Of a stretch of DNA of 51,690 bases, positions 39,003 to 48,100 are shown piece by piece. The stretch lies in assembly GCA_964505265.1 (NCBI GenBank), contig CAZDGN010000010.1:1-51690 (forward strand). The letters are read 5' to 3'. The notes beneath the pieces are model-generated. The model did no database searches. It saw only the letters and a list, made by a program, of their open reading frames with translations, and was not told the origin of the DNA. The stretch's first letter is position 1. Each line of letters begins with the position of its first letter. The DNA comes from CAILUF01 sp964505265 (lineage in GTDB: Bacteria > Pseudomonadota > Alphaproteobacteria > Rickettsiales > UBA1997). A program made the translations under genes and the position numbers.

Positions 39003-40502
39003 ATGGAAATCGGTGTAGTTTCAAACATTTATTTATTGATTTTCCTTCCTTTATTTACTTCTCTAACTTGTCAGATTTTTCCAAATAGAAATTTTTGTTT
39101 TAATATCACCATCTTTAGTTTTCTTTTAATTTTTGCATTAATTTTAAAAATTTTTCCAGATGTATTAATTTATGAAAAAATCGCTAGCGATTTTGAATTA
39201 TCAATTGTTTCATTAGCATTAGAATTTTCGCTGGATTTGCTTGGAATAATTATTTTATCAATTATTGTTTTTTTAGAATTTTTGGTAATTATATTTTTTA
39301 AAAAAGATGTCGAGCTCATTTTAAATCCAAGGCATCAAGCTAATTTTTATTCTGTTTTTTTACTAAAAATTTTTAGTCTTATATCTTTAATTTTAGCAAA
39401 TAATCTTTTTAATCTATTCTTCTTTATTGAAATTTACAGCTTTGCCTTTTTTTCTATTGCTACAATTACTTTTAATAAAAAATTACTAAATATTTCTTTT
39501 CAAAACTTCTGTTTAAGTAGTTGCTCGTCCTTACTTATTTTAATATGTTTTTTTTCAATTTATTTAATTTTTGGCGAATTAAATTTTGAAAAAATAGCCG
39601 ATAATTTATTTTTATTACCTGCAACTAATTTTTGGATTATGATTGATATTTTAATTTTGATATCAATTGCAATGATCTTTAAATTTTTTCCAATTTGGCA
39701 ATATTTTCAAAAAATTAGAAGTTCTAGTGTTGTCGCTAGTTTGATTATAATCGATGCTTTCTTTATCAATATTTTGCTTGGCATTTATTTGGTCATCAAG
39801 TTTATCTATTTTTTCTTTGGTCATAATTTTTTATTTTCTCAATATCAATTTGCCAATTTAATGATTTTTTCGGGTTTTGTTTTAATAATTTACAGCTCCT
39901 TAAAACTTTTAAAAGAACATCATTTAAAGGTTATTTGTGCTTATTTTTCGATAAATAATCTAGGATTTATTATTTCGGCAATTGGTATGCAGACTATTGA
40001 GTCAATGCAAGCATTGTTTTTCTTTTTATTAAATTTCTCTTTAGTTAATTTCTTTATTTTTTTATATGCCAGCTATCAAAAAAACATTTTCAAGACTTCT
40101 TCTTTAAAAGTGTTATATTTTATTATTAAAAATAATTCGTTGGTAGCCATTCCTATCAAATTCGTGGTATTTTTTATCGCTGGTTTGCCTTTTACGTTTT
40201 TATTTTTTGGATATTTTTATATTGGATTAGCTTCATTTAAAATTGGTATTAATTTAATGATGATTTTAGCATTAATTTTTTCAAATTTTGTTCATTTTAA
40301 AATAGCTGTTAGAATTATAAATTCCTTCGGAAATAAAACATTAATAAAACCAAATAATCCAGTTGTAATTAAAAACAATTTTTACCAAATATTTGTGTTT
40401 TGGATACTTATATTAGTGGTTTATGTTAATGTGTTTTCGGCTGGTGCGGTTAATAATCTTGCATCCAGATTTGCAGTATTTTTGTTATCCAATTCAATTT
40501 AA
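39003..40502 (+). CDS. NuoN/MrpD-like proton-antiporter family membrane protein
   Basis: A 499-residue protein with about 14 hydrophobic segments. It fits the shared family of complex I subunits NuoL/M/N and Mrp antiporter subunits A/D. The conserved TM5 Glu is in FFFIEIYSFAFF and the TM7 Lys in AMIFKFFPIWQYF. The usual PFHxWxPD element is degenerate (FPIWQYF), and the late GxPPxxGFxxK reads GLPFTFLFFGY without the Lys. It would act in cation/proton exchange or as a divergent subunit. It is followed 5 bases later by a second member, so the two may form a heterodimer. No soluble complex I gene is nearby. Confidence 0.7.
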   Translation: MEIGVVSNIYLLIFLPLFTSLTCQIFPNRNFCFNITIFSFLLIFALILKIFPDVLIYEKIASDFELSIVSLALEFSLDLLGIIILSIIVFLEFLVIIFFKKDVELILNPRHQANFYSVFLLKIFSLISLILANNLFNLFFFIEIYSFAFFSIATITFNKKLLNISFQNFCLSSCSSLLILICFFSIYLIFGELNFEKIADNLFLLPATNFWIMIDILILISIAMIFKFFPIWQYFQKIRSSSVVASLIIIDAFFINILLGIYLVIKFIYFFFGHNFLFSQYQFANLMIFSGFVLIIYSSLKLLKEHHLKVICAYFSINNLGFIISAIGMQTIESMQALFFFLLNFSLVNFFIFLYASYQKNIFKTSSLKVLYFIIKNNSLVAIPIKFVVFFIAGLPFTFLFFGYFYIGLASFKIGINLMMILALIFSNFVHFKIAVRIINSFGNKTLIKPNNPVVIKNNFYQIFVFWILILVVYVNVFSAGAVNNLASRFAVFLLSNSI

Positions 40503-40507
40503 AATTT

Positions 40508-41989
40508 ATGAATCAAGGTCAATTTTTCTTGTTTATTTTGGCTTTCTTTCCTTTGATATCGTGGTTTGCTTTACGTTTTTTTGCTGAATTTAAAAAATTT
40601 TATGATTTTTGTTTTTGTTTATTTCCAATTTTATTTTTTATCAATCTAATTGAGTCAACGAAAATTTTATCAAATAATGATTACGAGATTGTGATATCAG
40701 AGGCAATTAGATTCGTATCTTTATCGATATATGCCGACAAAATAAGTATTATTTTTTTATATTTACTGGCTTTTATATGGATAATTTTATCTTTCTATCT
40801 TAGTGCTTATCTTAAAATTTCATATATCGAAAACAAAAATGATTTTAAAGAATTTGTAATTCTAATTATTGCCACAATTAATTTGCTTATTTTAAGTAGA
40901 AATCTGTTCACGATTTTGTTTTTTTATATATGTTTAATTTTAGAGTGTAATTTTTTTAGTCAAAAATTTTTGAATTTTGAAGAGTCGAAATTAACAAAAT
41001 TTTTCTCTTTTTCACTCTATATTGAGAGTTTCTTGATATTTCTGGCTATGATTTTAACTTTTAAAACCAACTCTCAGCTCGAATTTGTAGAAAATATTAT
41101 TGTTCCTCTAAATTACAATGAAAATCTATTTGGATTTATATTTCTATTGTTTTTTTTTGGATTATTTTTATCGATTTTATTGCCATATTATTTATTTTTT
41201 AAAAATCTAAAATTTAATAGTATCGTTCTTTTAATTTTATTCTTACTAACTTATTGTTTTGCCAGTAGTTTTGTATTTTTAAAAATAATTAACTATATTT
41301 TTGGAATTAAAGGGTTTGGTTTATTATCTAAAAAATTTGGTCTAATTTTTTTTGAAATTATCATCTTAACAAATATGATGATTACAAGTTTTATATTACT
41401 TAAAAAAAATGATTTAAAAACCTCTTCTCACCTTCTTTTGGTAAATCAATTTAGTTTTTATCTGTTAAATATTTTGGTGCAGTTGGCTAATAAATTTAAT
41501 TATTCTTTTATTGCTACAATTTCATTTACCATAAATTTTGTTATGATTTTTTTATGTTTTGCCAATTTTGAACTTTTTTTTGAAAAATCGGCAATTAAAA
41601 ATCATAAATCTATATTTAAATTTATGCCAATTACCTGTCTTTTGCTATTTTTTTCTTTATTTTCACTAATTGGTTTGGCTCCAGCATTATCAATAGTAGA
41701 TAAATATTATTTAATTAAATCAATCTGGTTAAAAAAAGATTATTTAGCACTTATTATTTTTGTTTTAAATTTTATTTTTTTAACATATTATTCTTATAAG
41801 ATTTTTAGCTTATTTAATGCCAAGGTCTCTGAGAATTTTGAAATAAAAAATCTGGAAAATGTAAAAAATCAAGCTAAAGCTGTTGATTTTAATCCAAATT
41901 TAATTTTAACAATCTTGACTCTTGCAATTATTTCAATGATTGGAATCATATTCTTCTCAAACTTAATTAAATATTTATCCTTTTTATGA
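40508..41989 (+). CDS. Second, more divergent NuoN/MrpD-like membrane protein
   Basis: A 493-residue, roughly 14-helix protein, Phe/Leu/Ile-rich. It shares the general layout of the preceding gene but not its sharp motifs. FYICLILECNFF may hold the TM5 Glu. LPYYLFFKNLKF lies where the PFHxW motif would be. IGLAPALSIVDKYYLIK resembles the late GxPPxxGFxxK element and keeps its Lys. Assignment rests on this element, helix count, size and pairing with its neighbour. The last four bases overlap the proA start (ATGA). Confidence 0.6.
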   Translation: MNQGQFFLFILAFFPLISWFALRFFAEFKKFYDFCFCLFPILFFINLIESTKILSNNDYEIVISEAIRFVSLSIYADKISIIFLYLLAFIWIILSFYLSAYLKISYIENKNDFKEFVILIIATINLLILSRNLFTILFFYICLILECNFFSQKFLNFEESKLTKFFSFSLYIESFLIFLAMILTFKTNSQLEFVENIIVPLNYNENLFGFIFLLFFFGLFLSILLPYYLFFKNLKFNSIVLLILFLLTYCFASSFVFLKIINYIFGIKGFGLLSKKFGLIFFEIIILTNMMITSFILLKKNDLKTSSHLLLVNQFSFYLLNILVQLANKFNYSFIATISFTINFVMIFLCFANFELFFEKSAIKNHKSIFKFMPITCLLLFFSLFSLIGLAPALSIVDKYYLIKSIWLKKDYLALIIFVLNFIFLTYYSYKIFSLFNAKVSENFEIKNLENVKNQAKAVDFNPNLILTILTLAIISMIGIIFFSNLIKYLSFL

Positions 41990-43242
41990 ATAACAAAAAA
42001 CAAATATTAAAAATTTGTACAGGTTCAAAAATTGCCTCAAAATCAATATCCTTGGCATCAAGCGAGGTTAAGAATAATATTTTAAAAATGGTTTGCAGTC
42101 TTCTTGATAAAAATCGAGAAAATATTATTGGTGAAAATAAAATTGATGTAGAAAATGCTTTAAAATCAGGTTTAAATTCTGCTAAAATAGATAGACTTCA
42201 TCTAAATAATATTCGAATTGATGGCATTATTAAATCGATTGATGATTTAATTTTGTTGCCAGATCCAGTTGGAAAAATTTTGTATGAAACAAATCTTAAA
42301 AATGGACTGAATATTAAAAGAGTTTCAACGCCAATAGGGGTTTTATTGGCTATTTATGAATCTAGACCAAATGTAACTTCAGATATTTCAGCATTGGCCA
42401 TTAAATCTGGAAATTCAGTAATTTTAAGGGCTGGCTCTGATTCGATTTTAACCTCTAAAGCAATTGCTAGAATTTATCAGGAGGCCATCAATCATTTTTC
42501 TCTAGACATCAATATTGTCAACTTTATTGAAAATAATGATAGAAATTTTTTAAAACAACTTTTGCAACAAGATAATTTAATTGATGTAGTGATTCCAAGG
42601 GGCGGAAAAGATTTGATAAATGCCATTTCCAAACAAACCAAAATTCCGATTTTTAAGCATTTAGATGGTAATTGTCATACTTATATTCATCAAGATGCAA
42701 ATCTGGAAAAGGCTAAAAAAATTTTGTTTAATGCCAAGCTAAGAAGGGTTGGAATTTGCGGAGCAACTGAGTCATTGTTGATTGATAAAAAAATTGCTAA
42801 AGAATTTTTGCCCAAAATATTAAATGATTTATTTGCCTGCGATTGCGAAATTCGCGGTTCCAAAGATGTAATAAAAATAGATTCAAGAATTAAATTAGCA
42901 AAAGAAAAGGATTATTATACTGAATATTTGGATAAAATTTTGTCGGTAAAAATTGTAAAAAATATAGAAGAGGCAATTGAGCATATCTCTAAATATGGTT
43001 CATCTCATACAGAGTCGATTATTACTGAAAATAAATATATGGCACAAAAATTTCAAAATGAAGTTGACTCTGCAATAGTGATGCATAATGCCTCAACACA
43101 ATTTGCTGATGGAAATGAATTTGGTCTCGGAGGTGAGGTCGGAATTGCTACCGGAAAGCTTCATGCTAGAGGTCCAGTTGGATTAGAACAACTCACTACA
43201 TTTAAATATAAAGTTTATGCTGATTGCGGCTTAAGAAAATAA
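41986..43242 (+). CDS. proA: Gamma-glutamyl phosphate reductase
   Basis: A 418-residue aldehyde-dehydrogenase-fold enzyme that reduces gamma-glutamyl phosphate to glutamate semialdehyde for proline. The conserved PIGVLLAIYESRPNVT, the LDGNCHTY segment, the catalytic Cys258 in RRVGICGATESLL (the family usually has Asn after Cys; here Gly), and HNASTQFADGNEFGLGGEVGIATGKLHARGP at the end are all present. proB is not adjacent. The start overlaps the previous stop by 4 bases, so it is translationally coupled to a membrane protein, and recR follows 7 bases later. Confidence 0.93.
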   Translation: MNNKKQILKICTGSKIASKSISLASSEVKNNILKMVCSLLDKNRENIIGENKIDVENALKSGLNSAKIDRLHLNNIRIDGIIKSIDDLILLPDPVGKILYETNLKNGLNIKRVSTPIGVLLAIYESRPNVTSDISALAIKSGNSVILRAGSDSILTSKAIARIYQEAINHFSLDINIVNFIENNDRNFLKQLLQQDNLIDVVIPRGGKDLINAISKQTKIPIFKHLDGNCHTYIHQDANLEKAKKILFNAKLRRVGICGATESLLIDKKIAKEFLPKILNDLFACDCEIRGSKDVIKIDSRIKLAKEKDYYTEYLDKILSVKIVKNIEEAIEHISKYGSSHTESIITENKYMAQKFQNEVDSAIVMHNASTQFADGNEFGLGGEVGIATGKLHARGPVGLEQLTTFKYKVYADCGLRK

Positions 43243-43249
43243 ATTAAAA

Positions 43250-43843
43250 ATGAAAAATAATATCATCGAAAATTTAACAAAAATTATAGCTAAATTGCCT
43301 TCAATGGGGCCTAGAATTGCTAAAAAAATTATTCTACATTTAGCTTTAAATAAAGAAAAAATTTTAATTCCGCTAATAAATTTGCTAAATGATTTAAACA
43401 ATAAAATAAAAAATTGCCAAATATGTGGAAATATTGATGAAGGCGATGTTTGTTCAATTTGTCAAGATGATTTTAGGCAAAAAGATTTGCTTTGTGTGGT
43501 TGAGGGGGTTGAGGATTTATGGGCAATTGAAAAATCAAAAACATTTAAAGGAAAATATCATATTTTGGGTGGAAATTTATCAGCAATTAATGGCAAAACT
43601 ATTGAAGATTTGAATATAAATTCATTAATTTCTAGAGTAAGAAATCATAATTTTTCTGAAATTATTATTGCCACATCCGCAACTATTGATGGTCAAAATA
43701 CCGCTCATTATTTAGTAGATTTATTGCAAGAATTTAAAGTAAAAATTTCTCACCTAGGTTATGGTATTCCAATCGGAAGCGAGCTTGATTATCTTGATGA
43801 AGGAACCATATCTATTGCTTTAAAAAATCGCTCTTTTTATTAG
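43250..43843 (+). CDS. recR: Recombination mediator RecR
   Basis: A 197-residue protein of the RecFOR pathway. The N-terminal helix-hairpin-helix region (LPSMGPRIAKKI) is followed by a Cys4 zinc finger (Cys56, 59, 68, 71) and a Toprim domain beginning LCVVEGVEDLWAIE with Glu85. The C-terminal GIPIGSELDYLDEGT element is intact. It is the last gene of the carA run. No rho-independent terminator with a GC stem follows it. Confidence 0.95.
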   Translation: MKNNIIENLTKIIAKLPSMGPRIAKKIILHLALNKEKILIPLINLLNDLNNKIKNCQICGNIDEGDVCSICQDDFRQKDLLCVVEGVEDLWAIEKSKTFKGKYHILGGNLSAINGKTIEDLNINSLISRVRNHNFSEIIIATSATIDGQNTAHYLVDLLQEFKVKISHLGYGIPIGSELDYLDEGTISIALKNRSFY

Positions 43844-43897
43844 AAATCCTATTTTGGTATTATTAAAAAAAACTATAAAAAAATATTAGGTTTTGTT

Positions 43898-43906
43898 TGG
43901 TATAAT
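43898..43906 (+). promoter_or_regulatory. Extended -10 promoter-like element after recR
   Basis: TGGTATAAT is a perfect TATAAT preceded by TG at the extended -10 position. No good -35 is visible. No protein frame follows before the antisense tRNA; the second giant gene begins 325 bases on. It may drive a leader for that gene or nothing. Confidence 0.3.
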
Positions 43907-43998
43907 ATTTTATCTAACTAAACTGATTTTAGAAAAATTTTTTAACAGGTAACATTTTTAAAGTTAAAGTTAAAAAACATAAGTGTTTTAAACGCTTA

Positions 43999-44044
43999 AA
44001 ATCATAGTTTTGATAAAAATAAATTATGATTTAAAGGAAACTAT
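43999..44044 (+). other. Alternative-pairing stem region in the recR-tRNA gap
   Basis: AAATCATA (43999-44006) pairs with TATGATTT (44025-44032), while the overlapping ATAGTTT (44004-44010) pairs with AAACTAT (44038-44044). The two stems share bases, so they are mutually exclusive. Just upstream AAGTGTTT/AAACGCTT (43981-43997) can form a small hairpin. Chance is plausible in such AT-rich DNA. The rest of 43844-44094 shows nothing recognisable. Confidence 0.25.
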
Positions 44045-44094
44045 AAATTTTAATTAGTTTGATTTGATTGTTTATATATCAAGGTATGAGTATG

Positions 44095-44170
44095 TGGTGG
44101 AGATAAGGAGGCTCGAACTCCTGACCCTCTGCTTGCAAAGCAGATGCTCTACCAACTGAGCTATATCCCC
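44095..44170 (-). tRNA. tRNA-Ala (anticodon UGC), CCA encoded
   Basis: Read on the minus strand it begins GGGGATATAGCTCAG and ends TATCTCCACCA. The acceptor stem is GGGGATA/TATCTCC with one G-T pair. The anticodon stem TCTGC/GCAGA encloses loop TTTGCAA, anticodon TGC at 44137-44135. The T arm has GTTCGAG. It is 76 nt including a genomically encoded CCA (44097-44095). It stands alone here, outside any rRNA operon. Confidence 0.97.
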
Positions 44171-44212
44171 AAAGAAAATTATTTACGATATTTATAAAAT
44201 TTAACAATTTAA

Positions 44213-44218
44213 TATAAT
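44213..44218 (+). promoter_or_regulatory. TATAAT element just before the second giant gene
   Basis: A perfect TATAAT 13 bases before the ATG at 44232, with only an ATTTAT-like -35. If used, the leader would be about 7 bases, nearly leaderless. No Shine-Dalgarno site precedes the ATG. The overlapping minus-strand TTGACA (44225-44220) may belong to the divergent tRNA-Ala. Confidence 0.3.
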
Positions 44219-44231
44219 TTGTCAACATATT

Positions 44232-45120
44232 ATGAATTTTAATTTCATAAATATTTTAAATTTTATAAAAAACAAATTTTTGGCAAAGCAAAATAAAAAG
44301 GGATTTAGTTTTAACGATATCTCGGTTTTAATTTCAACTGCCCTAGTTGTTGCTACCACTTCGATAGCTATATCTGAAATTCAAAATAGTGCTTCAAATG
44401 CTGAATCCGATGCTCAAAAAGTAGAAGTAGTTTATAAGGCTATGGGGCGATTTATGCTTCAAAATAAAAGATTGCCTTGTCCTGCTAAAATTACCAAACA
44501 AAAAGGAGTTGATTCTGACTATGGAAGGGAATCTATCTCCTCGGGAAATTGTTTGATTGGTTCCGGTGTTTTTGAATTAAATACTAACTCAAATATTTTA
44601 TATGGAACTGTTCCAGTTCAAACTCTTGGACTATCTTCGGATTATATGGAGGATCAGTATCGAACAAAATTTGTATATGTAATTGACAAAAGGGCAACAG
44701 TTTTTGCCGACATAGCAAATACCTCGACGATAAATTTAGGAACATTGGTTGACGATGTTATTATTAATATTAAAGAAGATGCTAATATTGTTGATAGCAA
44801 GGCAATTTTTGTTATAATGGGGCTTGGTAAAAATAAGTTTGGAGGTTTCAGCACAAGCTCTTTAACTCCAGCAACTGCTCCTCCAGCTGGTTATATTGGG
44901 GATTTAGAAAATAGTTTTACTTCAATTTCTGGAAATACTATCATTGCTGATAATGTTTTTGTAAGATCTTTAAAAAATGATGAAAATTTTGATGATTATG
45001 TTTTTTCTAGAAATAAAGAAGAGTTAGTTAAGGATTATAATGCTGATTTTTTAGTTCCATGTATAAATTCTGGTGATTCTTACGGAAATGTTAATTCCTT
45101 ATTTAATCAAATTGTTTATT
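44232..45120 (+). other. Class III signal peptide and pseudopilin-like domain
   Basis: The 24-residue leader ends KKG; the mature N-terminus would be FSFNDISVLIS, followed by a hydrophobic helix through AIS at 48 and an amphipathic continuation, as in pilins. The following LPCP, Cys107, VPVQTLGLSSDYM and KFVYVID match a family of alphaproteobacterial prepilin-like proteins whose usual text is RLPCP...VPWRTLGL. Processing would need a PilD-type peptidase, not visible in this window. Confidence 0.75.
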
Positions 45121-48100
45121 CCACTTCAAATTGTCCAGAGCCAAATCAAAATATTCGATCTGCTAAAAGATGTGGAAAAAATGGGGTTTGGATATTTGAA
45201 AAATCCTGTCCTTGTAATGTTGTTTCTGCTGGAATACAATCAACTAATGTGGCAAATGGCGAGGGGTCTTTAAAGTGCTCTGAGCCTGGTTATAGTGGAG
45301 TAATGAAGTATAGATGTAACGATGATTCTTCTCTGCAAATTTTAGAAAGTTGTAAAAAATCATGTTTATTCTCGGCAACTGGTTTAACACAATTATCAAT
45401 TCCTCATGGTTTTAATAATTTAAGTTGTAATCAAGCGAATTATGTTGGTGAGTTTGTTGTTAATTGCGAAAACGGAGTTGTTGTTTCAAGTGTTGGCGGG
45501 TGTATTGATTCAAGATGTACGGTAGGTGGATATTCCGGAATGAGACCGCAAACCGTAAATTCCTTTACCTCAAGTAATTTAGGTTTATGCGATATTGGCT
45601 TTGATGGATCTTATAGTTATAGCTGTGAAAAAGGTGTAGCTCAGGTAACGGATATGTGTTACGAAAATTGTCAGTTTTCTACTATTGGCATTTCACTTCG
45701 AACATTGAAAAATGGAAAGAATTCATTGCGGTGCGATGATGGTTATGCAGGTTCGGGTATTAATGTTAATTGTGTTGATGGTAAGGCTAAAATTGAATCT
45801 GGATTGTGCTATCTCGATGGAAATTGCTCAGTTGGAATTGGTATTGGAATGGAATCAAAAATTGTACCCTTTGGAACCGCTAAAAGAAGTGATGGAAAAT
45901 GTTTAAATGGATATTCAGGAAGTTATAGTTACTCATGCTCTGTGGAAGGAGTAACCGAAGTTAATAATAATTGTAAAATTGCTAATTGTAAAGTTGGTGA
46001 CGGCACAGGAATGATATCAAAAACAGTTGCTACAGGAACTAGTGGTATAGATGGAGAATGTGCTTCCTCCTATGGTGGTTATTATAGCTGGAATTGTTCT
46101 AATTCGGGTGCTGGAGTGGTTTTAGAAAATAATTGTGTTAACTTTTGTGATGTTGGAACTTCAGAGCAAGGTTTGGGTATGGTTAAAGCAAGAGTTGGTT
46201 TTGGAAAATCTGGAACTCAAGGAGTTTGCGATAGTGCAAGCGGGTATGTTGGAAATTATACTTGGTCTTGTAATCTTAATCAAATTACTGGAAAAGTTGA
46301 GGGTAAGGTTTTAGCTAATAATTGTAAAAATACTTGCGATGTAGGAACTTCAGTTCAGGGCATTGGCATGTTACAAAAAACAGTAATTATAAATAGTTCA
46401 GGAGTGGATGGTCAATGTATTACTGGATATGGAGGAAATTACTCTTGGAATTGTGATGCTAACGGTTTTGGAACGGTAAAATCAAATAAATGTGTAAATA
46501 AATGTATTGTTGGAGCATCTAATCCTGCATTAATTTCTAAAGAGGTTTCTCTTGCTACATCTGGAACTGATGGGGTTTGTAATTCAGCTCTTGGATATGC
46601 GGGAAGTTATTCCTGGAATTGCTCTTCTTCAGGTGTTCCAACTATAACCACAAATAATTGTGTTTTAAGAACCTGCAATGTTGGTGGAAAATCTGGAATG
46701 AAGCTCAAAACTGTTAATGCTGGAACTGAAGGATTTGACGGAGAATGCGAAACAAATTATTTTGGTTTTTTTAAATGGAATTGTAGCTATTTAGGGGCTT
46801 CTAGTGTTGTAAATAGCTGTTCTTTAACGAGGTGCGATGTTGGTAAAGTAATTAGCGGAGCCGATTGTGTTGATATTCAGTGCGATATTGAAGAGGATGA
46901 GGGGTACACTTCTAGGGTTGTTAATTACGGATCATCTTCTTTTAATTGTAATAAAGAAGGTTATCAAGGTTTGGTTACGTACAACTGTTCAGTTCCTGGA
47001 ACTATTAAGCCATCTGGTGTTTGTTCAAAAATTAGCTGTAATGTTTTATCTGGTGTTGGATATTCTGCAAGAACTGTATTTAAGGGGTCGGGAAGCTTCA
47101 GTTGTAATTCTGATCATTCTGGAACTTTATCCTATAATTGTTTAACCGATGGCTCTAATATAAATGCAACTGGAACTTGTACACCGATAAAATGCAATAT
47201 ACCAGCTGGCAATGGCTATGCTGGTATTTTAGCAAATTATGGAACTGGAACAATAAATTGTGATTTATCTACTGGCTTCAAGGGTAAAGTTCTTTATGAT
47301 TGCGGTGCGGGAGGTGTAGCAACTTTTGGAAGTTCATGTGTTCCAATTAAATGTGATATAGTTGATGGTGCTGGATATGCTGGGCGAACCGTTGGTTTCG
47401 GATCTTCTGTATTTTCTTGCGATTCTGGCTATAGCGGGCAGGTTAGTTATGATTGTCAATCTTCTGGATCGGCAAAAGTAATCAATAGCTGTTCAAAGTT
47501 AAAATGTAACATACCAGCCCAAACTGGTTATCTTGCTAGACAAGTTGATGTTGGGAGTGGAAGTTTTTCATGTGATGAAAATAATTACAGCGGAACGATA
47601 TCCTATAGATGTGCTCAAAGTGGAAGCTCTGTCTCCTCAACTGTAAATGGGTTTTGCGAAAATATTGGCTTTAATTTAAATTGGAATTATTTAACTAACT
47701 TGCCAAACAACTCTTTTATTTCCCAATCTTCTAATAACTCTATAGAAATTGTTGGGCCAAATCTAAGCTCCTATTCTATCGCTCAATATGCCTATGCTAT
47801 TACAAATCTTGATAGCACGGTCATCAAAATAACATTTGATTGGAAATATTTTAATAGTTTTGACACCGCTATAACTGATCAGCCAGGATATTTTTTAAAT
47901 AATGTTTGGTATCCTTTGACATCTAATGGAGTTTCATCTGCATCGGGGTCTATAAGTATTAATTTAATTCCCGGTTCAAATACTTTCGGAGCAGGAATAT
48001 ATTCTACAAATTCAATGGGTTCCGCTGGAATTCTAACCTTATCAAACATTGTATTTACTAAAGCTAACACAGTTGTTTCAAGTTGTAAAATTGCATCAAC

